From positions 1,450,132 to 1,514,131 of the forward strand of contig NZ_CP101655.1 of NCBI RefSeq assembly GCF_028830055.1: a DNA stretch of 64,000 bases, in the 5' to 3' direction. The stretch comes from Pseudomonas serboccidentalis. GTDB lineage: Bacteria; Pseudomonadota; Gammaproteobacteria; Pseudomonadales; Pseudomonadaceae. The notes under the pieces were generated by a model. It saw only the letters and a program-made list of their open reading frames with translations, searched no databases and was not told the origin of the DNA. Of this stretch, positions 19,636 to 29,254 are shown piece after piece (positions within the stretch are counted from its first letter, which is position 1; every line of letters starts with the position of its first letter). The position numbers were made by a program, and so were the translations under genes.

Positions 19636-20432
19636 TGCTGCTTTCCCTGTACCGCTCGCTGCGCAGCTACCGCGGATTCATCCTCGGCAGCGTCAAACGC
19701 GAGTTTCAGGCGCGTTATCGCAATTCGCTGTTCGGCGCGTTGTGGACCGTGCTCAATCCGTTATCGATGATCGTTGTGTACACGGTGATCTTTTCCCAGA
19801 TCATGCGCGCGCGCCTGCCGGGTGTGGATGACGGCCTGGCCTACAGCGTGTACCTGTGCGCCGGCCTGCTGACCTGGGGGCTGTTTGCGGAAATCACCTC
19901 GCGCAGCCAGAGCATGTTTCTGGAAAACGCCAACCTGCTGAAGAAGATCAGCTTCCCGCGCATTTGCCTGCCGGTGATTGCGCTGCTCAACGCCGGGATC
20001 AACTTCGCGATCATCCTGGCGCTGTTCTTCGGCTTTCTGCTGATCAGTGGACGCCTGCCCGGCATGGCCTTGCTGGCGCTGATTCCACTGCTGATCGTGC
20101 AAGTGATCTTCGCCGCCGGGCTGGGGATGATCCTCGGCATTCTCAACGTATTCTTCCGTGATGTCGGGCAGATGTTCGGCATCTGCCTGCAGTTCTGGTT
20201 CTGGCTGACGCCAATCGTATATCCGCTGTCGATCCTGCCGCCGGGCATCCAGCATCTGATCAGCCTCAACCCGATGACGGCGCTGATGACCAGCTACCAG
20301 AACGTGTTCCTCTACAACCAGTGGCCGAACTGGCCGTCGCTGATGCCGTTGCTGATTATCGGCCTGCTGTTCTGCGCCATGGCCCTGCGCCTGTTCCGAC
20401 AACGTGTCGGCGAAATGGTGGATGAACTCTGA
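19635..20432 (+). CDS. wzm: Polysaccharide ABC transporter permease
   Basis: 265 aa with six membrane segments. ABC-2 type permease; conserved start YRGFILGSVKREFQARYRNS and LFGALWTVLNPLSMIVVYTV. Exports the finished D-rhamnan on its undecaprenyl carrier across the inner membrane together with Wzt. I use the ATG at 19635, which overlaps the wbpW stop as TGATG, rather than the TTG one codon earlier. It ends in a TGATG overlap with wzt. Confidence 0.94.
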   Translation: MLLSLYRSLRSYRGFILGSVKREFQARYRNSLFGALWTVLNPLSMIVVYTVIFSQIMRARLPGVDDGLAYSVYLCAGLLTWGLFAEITSRSQSMFLENANLLKKISFPRICLPVIALLNAGINFAIILALFFGFLLISGRLPGMALLALIPLLIVQVIFAAGLGMILGILNVFFRDVGQMFGICLQFWFWLTPIVYPLSILPPGIQHLISLNPMTALMTSYQNVFLYNQWPNWPSLMPLLIIGLLFCAMALRLFRQRVGEMVDEL

Positions 20433-21697
20433 TGGGACATATACGCGTCAGTGGCCTGGGCAAGGCCTACAAGCAATACCCCAATCGCTGGAGCCGGTTG
20501 TTCGAGTGGCTGGTGCCGTTTTCGGGCACCCGGCACCACTTGCACTGGGTCCTGCAGGACATCGATTTCGAGATCCAGCCCGGCGAAGCCGTCGGCATTG
20601 TTGGGGTCAACGGCGCGGGCAAAAGCACCCTGCTGAAGATGATCACCGGCACCACGCAACCAAGCTGCGGGCAGATACAACTGCAAGGCCGCGTCGCCGC
20701 CCTGTTGGAACTGGGCATGGGTTTTCACCCGGACTTCACTGGCCGCCAGAACGCATTCATGGCCGGCCAGTTGCTGGGCATGCAGGTCGAAGAGATCGAA
20801 GCGCTGATGCCGCAAATCGAAAGCTTTGCCGAAATCGGCGAAGCCATCGATCACCCGGTGCGCACCTACTCCAGCGGCATGCAAATGCGCCTGGCCTTCA
20901 GCGTCGCCACCGCGCGCCGTCCGGACATCCTGATCGTCGATGAAGCGCTGTCGGTGGGCGATGCCTACTTCCAGCACAAAAGTTTTGAACGCATCCGCAA
21001 CTTCCGCAAGGCCGGCACCACCCTGCTGATCGTGTCCCATGACCGCTCGGCGATTCAGTCGATCTGCGACACCGCGATCCTGCTGGAGAACGGGCGTCTG
21101 GCCATGCGCGGCAAACCCGAAGAAGTCATGGACTACTACAACGCCATGCTCGCCCAGCGCGAAGGCCAGATCGTGCGTCAGGAAATGCTCGCCAATGGTC
21201 AGGTGCAAACCATTTCCGGCACCGGTGAGGCCGGGATTGTCAGCGTGCGCCTGCTCGACGCTCAGGGCCGCAGCCTGGAGGTCGCGGAAGTCGGCCAGCC
21301 GGTGGTGCTGGAAGTGCAAACCGAGGTACGCGAGGACATCGAGCGGCTGGTGCTGGGCTTTCTGATCAAGGATCGCCTCGGCCAGGCGATCTACGGCATC
21401 AATACCCACCGTCAGGATCAGGCGATTACCGACCTGAGTGCCGGTGAACAGGTGACCTTCCGCTTCACCTTCGACATGCGCCTGGGCAAGGGCAGCTATT
21501 CGGTGGCGCTGAGCCTGTCGCGCCTGGACTCGCACCTGGACCGCAACTTCGAATGGCGCGATTACGGTCTGGTTTTCCACGTCATCAACAATCGTCAGGA
21601 AGACTTCGTCGGCTGCTCATGGCTGCAAGCCCGGACCGACATCAGCCGTTCCCGTGAACGCACAGAGCAATTGCCTGACAAGGAGATCTCGCGATGA
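20432..21697 (+). CDS. wzt: Polysaccharide ABC transporter ATPase with C-terminal carbohydrate-binding domain
   Basis: 421 aa. N-terminal ABC ATPase: Walker A VGVNGAGKSTLLKMI (about 61-75), signature YSSGMQMRLAFSVA, Walker B PDILIVDEALSVGD and His switch IVSHD. Residues about 250-410 form the Wzt C-terminal beta-sandwich known in E. coli O8/O9a to bind the chemically capped end of the O-polysaccharide before export. This matters here because capping-type methyltransferases are encoded in the divergent arm. ATGA overlap with wbpX. Confidence 0.94.
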   Translation: MGHIRVSGLGKAYKQYPNRWSRLFEWLVPFSGTRHHLHWVLQDIDFEIQPGEAVGIVGVNGAGKSTLLKMITGTTQPSCGQIQLQGRVAALLELGMGFHPDFTGRQNAFMAGQLLGMQVEEIEALMPQIESFAEIGEAIDHPVRTYSSGMQMRLAFSVATARRPDILIVDEALSVGDAYFQHKSFERIRNFRKAGTTLLIVSHDRSAIQSICDTAILLENGRLAMRGKPEEVMDYYNAMLAQREGQIVRQEMLANGQVQTISGTGEAGIVSVRLLDAQGRSLEVAEVGQPVVLEVQTEVREDIERLVLGFLIKDRLGQAIYGINTHRQDQAITDLSAGEQVTFRFTFDMRLGKGSYSVALSLSRLDSHLDRNFEWRDYGLVFHVINNRQEDFVGCSWLQARTDISRSRERTEQLPDKEISR

Positions 21698-23070
21698 CAC
21701 GACTGTTGGTGGAGTGCACGTACGTCTTCGAACACCCGTCCGCCAACTCGGGCATTCAACGGGTGGTGCGCAACGTCATTCAACAGTTGCCCGACGCCAG
21801 CGCCGAGCGCGAATGCATCCCTGTGGTGATGCTCGACGGTGCCCTGTATCAGGTGAAAAGCCTGGCCCCGATAAAAACGCCGAAAATCAATCTGACCAGC
21901 CTGCGGGTGAAACTGGAACAGTGGGCCAACGGCTTCTGGCTGCGCCATCGCGCCCTGGAACGACGCCGCCCTTTCAGCCGGTCGCATTTCGCCCGACGGG
22001 TGTTGTACGTGCTCTGCCGGCTCACGGCGTTTGCCTGTTTCAGCCTGCCGATGCGCGTGCTCGCGCGCCTGCTCAAGGGCAAGCCCGTGCCCGAGCGCTG
22101 CGTGCCCTTGCAACATCAGGCCGGTGATCAACTGGTGTTGCTCGACTCATCCTGGCACGCCAATTTTTTCCCTTTGGCCGAACAGCTCAAACGCGATGGC
22201 GTGGGCATCGTTTCGGTCATCTACGACCTGATTCCGCTGACCCATCCGCAGTTTTGCGATGCAGGCCTGGTCAAGGTGTTCAACGACTGGTTTGACTGGA
22301 TCGCGCGCACGGCTGACGGCTATGTCGCGATCTCGACCACCATTCGCGATCAGGTGCGCCAGGAGATGTTGCGCCGGATCGGCACACAACAGGTCCAGCA
22401 GCGCTGGTTCGACTATTTCCATCTGGGTTCCGAACTGGACCTGAGCGACGCCGCCTCTGAAATCGATCGCAGCCTGCTGAACATGTTCAAGTCCCCGGAA
22501 CCGGTGTTCCTGATGGTCAGCACCATCGAACCGCGCAAGAACCACGCCTACCTGCTCGATGCCTTCGAACGGGCCTGGGCGGCCGGTTCCACGGCGCGGT
22601 TGTGCATTGCCGGGAAAATCGGCTGGAAGTGCGAGGCGCTGATCGAGCGGATCCGCCAGCATCCGCAACTGAACCGTCGCCTGTTCATGTTCAACACGTT
22701 GTCGGACAAAAGCCTTGAGCACGCCTATTCCCATGCCACCGCGCTGGTGTTCCCGTCGTACGTCGAAGGATTCGGCCTGCCCTTGGTGGAAGCCATGCAA
22801 CGCGGACTCCCGGCGATGGCCAGCGACATTCCGGTATTCCGCGAAATCGGCGGCGATTACATGGCGTATTTCGATCTGGACAACCCGCAGAGCCTCACCG
22901 ACCTGGTGATCGAAATGGAGCGCTCGGGGGTGTTTCCGGCACCCATGGGCCTGGACCAGTGGCGCTGGCTGAGCTGGCGTGAAGCGAGCGCGCAACTGGT
23001 CCAGCGTATCGAGCGCAACCTGAACCATTCCCTGCCCGCGCCCGAGAGCCAGCATGCGCATTGCTCTTAA
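21694..23070 (+). CDS. wbpX: D-rhamnan glycosyltransferase WbpX-like
   Basis: 458 aa GT4-family enzyme. N-terminal ECTYVFEHPSANSGIQRVVR, middle FLMVSTIEPRKNHAYLLDAF and the GT4 block FPSYVEGFGLPLVEAMQRG with the catalytic E-x7-E. In P. aeruginosa WbpX adds D-rhamnose in alpha-1,2 linkage in the trisaccharide repeat; assignment here rests on order (between wzt and wbpY) and length. Overlaps wzt by 4 and wbpY by 17 bases. Confidence 0.9.
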   Translation: MTRLLVECTYVFEHPSANSGIQRVVRNVIQQLPDASAERECIPVVMLDGALYQVKSLAPIKTPKINLTSLRVKLEQWANGFWLRHRALERRRPFSRSHFARRVLYVLCRLTAFACFSLPMRVLARLLKGKPVPERCVPLQHQAGDQLVLLDSSWHANFFPLAEQLKRDGVGIVSVIYDLIPLTHPQFCDAGLVKVFNDWFDWIARTADGYVAISTTIRDQVRQEMLRRIGTQQVQQRWFDYFHLGSELDLSDAASEIDRSLLNMFKSPEPVFLMVSTIEPRKNHAYLLDAFERAWAAGSTARLCIAGKIGWKCEALIERIRQHPQLNRRLFMFNTLSDKSLEHAYSHATALVFPSYVEGFGLPLVEAMQRGLPAMASDIPVFREIGGDYMAYFDLDNPQSLTDLVIEMERSGVFPAPMGLDQWRWLSWREASAQLVQRIERNLNHSLPAPESQHAHCS

Positions 23071-24184
23071 CGCGCGGATTCTTCAGGCGCCACGCACCGG
23101 CATCGGCCATTACGTCGCCGAACTGGTCCGCGCCTTGCGCAGTACCACCGATGTCGAGGTGGCGTTATTTCATGGCTGGGGCTGGAGCTCGGCCCTGCCG
23201 GATGCGGCCATGCCCGGCTACTCGCGGCTGACGCCGCTGCTACGGCAGATCCCCGGGGCCTATCAGGCGCGACGCTGGCTGGAGCAGAAACGCTTCGATC
23301 AGGGCCGTACGCAAGACCTCGACCTGTATCACGAACCGAGCCTGTGGCCGCTGGCCTTCGACGGTCCGACCGTGATCACTCTGCACGACCTGACTCATCT
23401 GCATTTCCCTGACACCCAACCCGCAGCGCGCCTCAAGGAAATCGAACGGCGCCTGGCCGCTGGTGTGCAACAGGCGCAGCGAATCATCACCGACTCACAG
23501 GCGATTGCCGATGAGGCTCAAGCCTATTTCGGCCTGCCGGCCGAGCGCTTTGTGGTTGCGCCACTGGGTGTAGCCGAGCGCTTCCACCCACGAGAACCGC
23601 AGGCCATCGAGGCGGTACTCAAGGCGCATGCCGTTGCCGCGCGCGAATATTTCCTGTGTGTCGGCACCCTGGAGCCGCGCAAGAACCTGAGCCTGGCCCT
23701 GCGTGCCCATGCCCTGCTGCCGGAGGCCGTGCGTCAGCGCTTTCCGCTGCTGATCGTCGGCATGGCGGGCTGGCAACAGACCCAGTTCAGCGACGAACTG
23801 CGCCAGGCGCTGGCGTCGGGGCACGTTTGCCTGCTCGGCTATCTGCCCGATGAACAGGTGGCGCAACTGCTGGCCGGCGCCCGGGCACTGGTGTTTCCAT
23901 CGCGGTACGAAGGCTTCGGTCTGCCGGTACTGGAAGCCATGGCCAGCGGCACCCCGGTGATCCTGACCCGGTCTTCAGCCATGCCGGAAGTCGCCGGCGC
24001 GGCCGGCAACTATATTGAACCTGACGATGCACACGGCCTGCGCGATGCGCTGAATCGCCTGATCGACGATCAAGCGCATTGGCAGGTCTGCCGAGAAGCC
24101 GGATTGCACCGGACGCGGCTATTTTCCTGGGAACGTTGCGCACAGGCCACCGCCGGTGCCTACCGCCAGGCCATGGGAGGCTGA
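23054..24184 (+). CDS. wbpY: D-rhamnan glycosyltransferase WbpY-like
   Basis: 376 aa GT4 enzyme. NARILQAPRTGIGHYVAELV at the start, central FLCVGTLEPRKNLSLALRAH and FPSRYEGFGLPVLEAMASGT with the E-x7-E pair. WbpY of P. aeruginosa forms alpha-1,3 rhamnose linkages; here this is by position and similarity. The 17-base overlap with wbpX and immediate abutment to wbpZ (TGA directly followed by ATG) indicate one transcript. Confidence 0.9.
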   Translation: MRIALNARILQAPRTGIGHYVAELVRALRSTTDVEVALFHGWGWSSALPDAAMPGYSRLTPLLRQIPGAYQARRWLEQKRFDQGRTQDLDLYHEPSLWPLAFDGPTVITLHDLTHLHFPDTQPAARLKEIERRLAAGVQQAQRIITDSQAIADEAQAYFGLPAERFVVAPLGVAERFHPREPQAIEAVLKAHAVAAREYFLCVGTLEPRKNLSLALRAHALLPEAVRQRFPLLIVGMAGWQQTQFSDELRQALASGHVCLLGYLPDEQVAQLLAGARALVFPSRYEGFGLPVLEAMASGTPVILTRSSAMPEVAGAAGNYIEPDDAHGLRDALNRLIDDQAHWQVCREAGLHRTRLFSWERCAQATAGAYRQAMGG

Positions 24185-25315
24185 ATGCGAGTGCTTCATT
24201 TCTTCAAAACCTACTTGCCCGACTCGGTCGGCGGTATCGAACAGGTGATCTTTCAGCTGTGCGAGAGCGGCGCGCATCACGGCATCGACGGCCAGGTCCT
24301 GACCCTCAGCGCCGACCCGACGCCGCCCGTGGTGCAACTGGGCCAGCACGAAGTACACCGTGCCAGACTCGACATTCAGTTCGCCTCCACCGGGTTCTCC
24401 TGGAGTGTGTTCAAACAGTTTCGCGAACTGGCCGCCGAAGCCGATGTGGTCAACTACCACTTCCCGTGGCCATTCATGGACCTGGTGCATTTCGCCAGTG
24501 GCATGAACAAACCGAGCGTGGTGACCTACCACTCGGACATCATTCGCCAGAAGCATCTGCTCAAACTCTACCGGCCGCTGATGAACCGCTTCCTCGCCAG
24601 CGCCGATCGGATTGTCGCGGCCTCGCCGAACTACCTGCACACCAGCGACGTGTTGCAGCAGTTCCAGGACAAGACCCGGGTGATTCCATACGGTTTGAAC
24701 AAGGCCGGTTATCCACAGGCCGACAGTGAACGCATGAACCGCTGGCGCCAGCAGCTTGGGGATAAGTTTTTCCTGTTTGTGGGAGTCATGCGTTACTACA
24801 AGGGCCTGCACATCCTGCTCGACGCCTTGAAGGACGTGGACTATCCGGTGGTGATCGTCGGTGCCGGGCCGCTGGAACTGGAACTGCACGCCCAGGCTGC
24901 TGCGTTGGGTCTGCGCAACATCCACTTCCTCGGACGCCTGGGCGATGAAGACAAGGTCGCCCTGCTGCAACTGAGCTACGCCATCGTGTTCCCCTCGCAC
25001 CTGCGTTCCGAAGCGTTCGGTATCTCGCTGCTCGAAGGCGCCATGTACGGCAAGCCGATGATCTCCAGCGAAATCGGCACCGGCACCAGCTACATCAATA
25101 TCCACAACGAAACCGGCCTGGTGGTGCCACCGAGCAATCCACAGGCGTTTCGCGAGGCGATGCGCACCTTGTGGGAAAACCCGGAGCGTACCGCCGCCAT
25201 GGGAGTGAAGGCCGAAGCGCGTTACCGGCAGTTGTTCACTGCCGATGAAATGGGCCGCAAGTGGAACGAGTTGTATCAGGAGTTACTGCAAGAGAAAGAC
25301 CTGTCCTACGCCTGA
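24185..25315 (+). CDS. wbpZ: D-rhamnan-initiating glycosyltransferase WbpZ-like
   Basis: 376 aa GT4 enzyme. Starts VLHFFKTYLPDSVGGIEQVI; the C-terminal half has FLFVGVMRYYKGLHILLDAL and the donor-site block SEAFGISLLEGAMYGKPMIS. In P. aeruginosa WbpZ transfers the first D-rhamnose to the GlcNAc-lipid primer. Last gene of the arm, followed by a REP doublet. A perfect DnaA box (24709-24717) lies within the coding sequence. Confidence 0.9.
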   Translation: MRVLHFFKTYLPDSVGGIEQVIFQLCESGAHHGIDGQVLTLSADPTPPVVQLGQHEVHRARLDIQFASTGFSWSVFKQFRELAAEADVVNYHFPWPFMDLVHFASGMNKPSVVTYHSDIIRQKHLLKLYRPLMNRFLASADRIVAASPNYLHTSDVLQQFQDKTRVIPYGLNKAGYPQADSERMNRWRQQLGDKFFLFVGVMRYYKGLHILLDALKDVDYPVVIVGAGPLELELHAQAAALGLRNIHFLGRLGDEDKVALLQLSYAIVFPSHLRSEAFGISLLEGAMYGKPMISSEIGTGTSYINIHNETGLVVPPSNPQAFREAMRTLWENPERTAAMGVKAEARYRQLFTADEMGRKWNELYQELLQEKDLSYA

Positions 25316-25337
25316 CCTGAGACACGACATCAATCTT

Positions 25338-25419
25338 CTGTAGGCGCTGCCGAAGGCGGCGATCTTTTGATTTTAGAAACCCAGAATCAACAGATCGCCG
25401 CCTTCGGCAGCTCCTACAG
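25338..25419. repeat. REP doublet (REPIN), GCCGAAGGC class
   Basis: Inverted arms 25338-25371 and 25386-25419 share CTGTAGG.GCTGCCGAAGGC and CGATC with a 14-base loop. It lies in the 114-base gap between the convergent wbpZ and reductase genes, where it may also stop transcription. Same family as 31950-32003 and 56326-56400. Confidence 0.85.
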
Positions 25420-25429
25420 GGGGAAAGCG

Positions 25430-27460
25430 TTACAGATCCAGCACCAGCAATTGCTCACTCTGCGCCGGCACTGCGCAGCAAATCAGCACCTGCCCCGCCT
25501 CTGGCATGTCCGCCGGGGGCTGTGGATAATTCACCGCGCCGCTGATCAGGCGTGTCTTGCAGGTGCCGCACGAACCACCCCGGCAACTGAACTCAGGGCG
25601 CAGCCCGCGACTTTCCGCCAGCTCCAGCAGACTGCCGCCGTCCGGTTGCCAGCGCGCCTCTTTGGCAGAACGTTCGAACATCACCGGCACTGACGTGATG
25701 GCGGCCGCTGGCTGCGCAATGACCACCGCATCCGGGTCCGGCTGGCGCTTGAGCGTCGAGGGGCCGAAGGTTTCGGCATGGATCCGCGCATCGCGAATGT
25801 CCAGGTCGCGCAAGCCGTCGTACAGGCCTTGGGTGAAACCGCCGGGGCCACAGACCACAAAATCGATCTGGTCGTAATCCTCGACTTCCAGCAGATCGCG
25901 CAGCAGTACCCCGTCGATGCGCCCGAGGCGGTCGAAATCTTCGCCCTCGTGCACATCGGCCTCAGGCTGGCTGAGCAAGCGCATCACCCGTACCGCATCG
26001 CCCGCGCTTTCCAGCAAACGATCCAGTTCCTGGCGAAACGGCTGATCGGCCAGGCTGCGCGAACTCTGCAGCAACCATGTCGGTCGGATTCGGCGCGTGC
26101 GCAGGCCTTGGTACACCACCTCGCGCAGCATCGACAGCAACGGCGTGATGCCGACACCCGCCGCCAGCAGCACCAGCGGCCGTCGTTCCAGCGGCGCAAC
26201 CGTGAAATGCCCCTGTGGCGCCCGCGCTTGCAGCACATCGCCGACGCGGATCTGCTGATGCAAGTGCGTTGAAACCAGGCCCTCGCGCTTCACACTGATG
26301 CGCAAGAAGTCGTCCGATGGCGCACTCGACAGGCTGTACGTGCGGATATGCGTTTCACCGTCCAGGGTAAAGCGCAGCGGCAAATGCTGCCCGGCCTGAA
26401 ACACCGGCATCCCCGCGCCATCGTCCGGTTGCAGATAGATCGAGCGGATGTGCTGGCTCTCCCGTTCGATGCGCGTCACCCGCAGCGGTCGCCAGCTGTC
26501 ACCGAGCGCCTTGGCCTGCAAACGTGCATCGGCCTGCTCCCAGGTACCGGTCAGCAGACTGGTGGGCGACATGCCGTCAAAGCGCCAGCGCAAGGCCAGT
26601 GCCGCCGGGCGCCACACCCGTTTCTCCACCTCGAATGTCCACAAGCGCTCGGCGCCTTGAAACGCTTCGATCTGCGGCCCTTCAAGGATGATCTCGGTAC
26701 GCCCGCTCAATTGCAGCACATCGCCTGTGGAAAAGTCGATGAACAGCAGGCCCGCACGCGGGTTCAGCAGCAGATTGCCGAGGGTATTGAAATGCAGGTT
26801 GCCGGCAAAATCCGGGATGGTCAGGCGATTGCCCTCGACCCGGACGAAACCGGCCTGCCCGCCGCGATGGGAAACGTCCACCGCACGTTGTCCGTCGACA
26901 TCGACGTAGCTGGCGACAAAGAAGGTATCGGCGCCTTCGATCATGGCCCGGGCCGCGTCATCAAGACCGTCGCCATGCTGCGCTGGCCGGGTCTGCGGAT
27001 CGCTCAACGCAACACGCTGAAACTGGCGCAGTTGAATGTATTGCGGACAGTTGCCGAATGACTGATCCACCGTGACTGCGAAACCGCTCGCGTCGAGATC
27101 GCCGACGCGACCGTTGAGGCGGTTGCGCCGCCGGGTGTGCAGTTCGATGCCCAGCAAACCGATGGCCGCGCCGCCGAGCAACTGCGCCGGATCATCGGCC
27201 GCCGGCAGACTGGATATTTGCAGGTGCTGCGGATCTGGCGAACCGGCGAACCCCGGCGCCCCTTCGAGCACGCTGGCCCAAGGACGACCGTCGGCATCGA
27301 CCGCGCCGTACAGCATGAACGGTAATTGCTCATAGAATGCGCGGTGCTGATCCGGCATCCAGTCGCGAATCACCTTACGGCCGAAGGCCTCCATGCGTTC
27401 GGCAACCCCGACATGGGCCTGCAATTGCTGCTCGCCAGCGTGCCACGGTGAACGTTCCAT
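25430..27460 (-). CDS. Three-domain PNPOx-like / FAD-NAD reductase / 2Fe-2S ferredoxin fusion
   Basis: 676 aa from the ATG at 27460 (GGGAG 7 bases upstream; a GTG lies one codon earlier). Residues about 30-310 are a pyridoxamine-phosphate-oxidase-like split barrel (DRPWASVLEGAPGFAGSPD-like core, then NLHFNTLGNLLLNPRAGLLF). Residues 330-570 are a ferredoxin-reductase fold: FAD site RTYSLSS, NAD site LLAAGVGITPLLSMLREVV and VCGPGGFTQ. Residues about 590-676 are plant-type ferredoxin with CX4CX2C in FSCRGGSCGTCKTRLISG plus a distal Cys. It probably passes electrons from NAD(P)H via FAD and 2Fe-2S; the substrate of the N-terminal domain is unknown. Neighbours are a GST and a LysR gene on the same strand. 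A perfect DnaA box lies at 25521. Confidence 0.88.
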   Translation of the reverse strand: MERSPWHAGEQQLQAHVGVAERMEAFGRKVIRDWMPDQHRAFYEQLPFMLYGAVDADGRPWASVLEGAPGFAGSPDPQHLQISSLPAADDPAQLLGGAAIGLLGIELHTRRRNRLNGRVGDLDASGFAVTVDQSFGNCPQYIQLRQFQRVALSDPQTRPAQHGDGLDDAARAMIEGADTFFVASYVDVDGQRAVDVSHRGGQAGFVRVEGNRLTIPDFAGNLHFNTLGNLLLNPRAGLLFIDFSTGDVLQLSGRTEIILEGPQIEAFQGAERLWTFEVEKRVWRPAALALRWRFDGMSPTSLLTGTWEQADARLQAKALGDSWRPLRVTRIERESQHIRSIYLQPDDGAGMPVFQAGQHLPLRFTLDGETHIRTYSLSSAPSDDFLRISVKREGLVSTHLHQQIRVGDVLQARAPQGHFTVAPLERRPLVLLAAGVGITPLLSMLREVVYQGLRTRRIRPTWLLQSSRSLADQPFRQELDRLLESAGDAVRVMRLLSQPEADVHEGEDFDRLGRIDGVLLRDLLEVEDYDQIDFVVCGPGGFTQGLYDGLRDLDIRDARIHAETFGPSTLKRQPDPDAVVIAQPAAAITSVPVMFERSAKEARWQPDGGSLLELAESRGLRPEFSCRGGSCGTCKTRLISGAVNYPQPPADMPEAGQVLICCAVPAQSEQLLVLDL

Positions 27461-27520
27461 CACGCATCTCCCCGCGCCGCTGGCGCAATGTGGAGGGCCC
27501 GGACAGACCGGGCCGGGTCT

Positions 27521-28147
27521 TCAGGCCGTTTTTTGCAGACCGGCGACGGTACGCGGCATGCCGACAAAACCGGGCAAGGCTTCGACCCGCGCCAGCCAGG
27601 CACGAACGTTGGCGTAGTCGTCCAGCGACACGTTGCCTTCCGGCGCATGGGCGATGTAGCTGTAGGCGGAAACGTCGGCGATGGTCGGCTCGCTGCCGGC
27701 CAGATACGGGGTCTTGCCCAGTTCCAGCTCCATCACCTTGAGCAGGTTGTGCGCACGGGTGATGAGTTCTTCAGCATTCAGTTGTGCACCAAACACCGTG
27801 ATCAAGCGTGCGGCTGCCGGCCCGAAGGCAATCGGCCCCGCCGCCACCGACAACCAGCGTTGCACCCGCGCAGCACCCAGCGGATCGGTCGGCAGCCAAC
27901 GGCCATTGCCGTACTTGAGCGCCAGATACACCAAGATCGCGTTGGAATCGGCCAGCACCACACCGCCATCATCGATTGCCGGCACCTGGCCGAAGCTGTT
28001 GATCGCCAGATACGGCGCCTGCTTGTGTTCACCCTTGGCCAGATCGACCAGGATCAGTTCGGTCGGCAGTTGCAGCAGGGACAACATCAGCTCCACCCGA
28101 TGGGCGTGGCCGGAACGCGGGAAGTTGTAGAGTTTGATCGCTTGCAT
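27521..28147 (-). CDS. Glutathione S-transferase family protein
   Basis: 208 aa from the ATG at 28147. N-terminal thioredoxin-like domain ([20 protein letters not shown]) with a Ser near position 10 where GSTs bind the glutathione thiol, the [20 protein letters not shown] block with cis-Pro, and an all-helical C-terminal domain ([20 protein letters not shown]). Conjugates or reduces electrophiles with glutathione. It lies 60 bases upstream of the reductase fusion on the same strand and downstream of a LysR gene, so the three may form one regulon. Substrate unknown. Confidence 0.9.
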   Translation of the reverse strand: MQAIKLYNFPRSGHAHRVELMLSLLQLPTELILVDLAKGEHKQAPYLAINSFGQVPAIDDGGVVLADSNAILVYLALKYGNGRWLPTDPLGAARVQRWLSVAAGPIAFGPAAARLITVFGAQLNAEELITRAHNLLKVMELELGKTPYLAGSEPTIADVSAYSYIAHAPEGNVSLDDYANVRAWLARVEALPGFVGMPRTVAGLQKTA

Positions 28148-28248
28148 GGTCGACTCCGCTGGAGGTGGCGCCGTTCGGGATGGCAGCGCCGTGGACGTCA
28201 TCTTCCACCTATCCTCAAAGCAACAGAATCACCAGCAATCGCAATCGA

Positions 28249-29175
28249 TTATTTCACCGGATGAAATAACGCAGCGTTCTGCAGCGCCGGATGCTCACGC
28301 AACACCTTCACCGCATGGTCGACAAAACTGCGAACCCGCGCCGGCGCCTTGCGCCCGCCCTGATACACCACATGAATCGGCAGCGGCGGCAGTTCGAAGT
28401 CGGCGAGGACAATTTCCAGTTCACCTGAGGCCACCTTGCCGGCGACTTGATAGGACAACACCCGGGTCAGCCCCACCCCCAGGCAGGCAGCGGCAATCGC
28501 CGCCTGATTGGCGGTGACCACCAGCCGAGGCTCGGGCCGCACACTGATCACTTCGCCCTGATCCAGAAACGGCCAACTGCGCAACTGACCAATGGACGAG
28601 GGCGCCACCACCGACGCACCGGCCAGCGCCTGCGGATGCTCGGGACGCCCGTGCTCAGCCAGGTAATCCGGTGAACCACAGATCACCCGCCGCACCTCGC
28701 CGACACGGATGGCGTGCTGATTGCTGTCCGGCAAATCACCGATGCGCACCGCGACATCGATGCCCTCCTCGACCATGCTCACCACCCGATCGACCAACAG
28801 CGCATTGATCGAAACGTCCGGGTACTGCGCCAGATAGCCGGCCATCAACGGCGTGACAAACAGCTCGCCGAACAATACCGGCGCGGTCACCGTCAATTGC
28901 CCACGGGGCTGGGCGTGACTGCCGGCAGCCGAATCCTCGGCTTCCTGCACCTCGGCGAGAATTCTCCGACAGTCTTCCAGATAACGCTGGCCGGCCTCGC
29001 TCAGATGCACACTGCGCGTGGTACGGATCAACAATTGCGTACCGATCCGCTGCTCCAGCGCCGCCACTGCCCGAGTGACACTGGCCGCCGACAAGCCAAG
29101 ACGACGCGCCGCCGCCGAGAAGCCCTGCTCCTGAGCCACCGTGGCGAAAATCTGCATTTCCTGGAAGCGGTCCAT
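28249..29175 (-). CDS. LysR family transcriptional regulator
   Basis: 308 aa from the ATG at 29175. N-terminal helix-turn-helix FATVAQEQGFSAAARRLGLS, then ASVTRAVAALEQRIGTQLLI, and a periplasmic-binding-like effector domain (QLTVTAPVLFGELFVTPLMA onward). It resembles the AaeR/DmlR-like subgroup. Only 100 bases separate its stop from the GST start on the same strand, unlike the usual divergent layout, so it may be cotranscribed with GST and the reductase fusion. A terminator for glmS lies just upstream of it. Confidence 0.92.
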   Translation of the reverse strand: MDRFQEMQIFATVAQEQGFSAAARRLGLSAASVTRAVAALEQRIGTQLLIRTTRSVHLSEAGQRYLEDCRRILAEVQEAEDSAAGSHAQPRGQLTVTAPVLFGELFVTPLMAGYLAQYPDVSINALLVDRVVSMVEEGIDVAVRIGDLPDSNQHAIRVGEVRRVICGSPDYLAEHGRPEHPQALAGASVVAPSSIGQLRSWPFLDQGEVISVRPEPRLVVTANQAAIAAACLGVGLTRVLSYQVAGKVASGELEIVLADFELPPLPIHVVYQGGRKAPARVRSFVDHAVKVLREHPALQNAALFHPVK

Positions 29176-29200
29176 GGATGCCCTCGAGTCAGACAGATAC

Positions 29201-29228
29201 AAAAATCGCAGCCGAGGCTGCGATTTTT
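29201..29228 (-). terminator. Rho-independent terminator after glmS
   Basis: A perfect 13-bp stem, AAAAATCGCAGCC paired with GGCTGCGATTTTT around a 2-base apex (effective loop larger), ending in T5. It lies 27 bases past the glmS stop on the minus strand. Its arm resembles the core of the REP family at 25338, 31950 and 56326. Confidence 0.9.
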
Positions 29229-29254
29229 GCGGGTAGTTATCAGTTGTGGATAAC

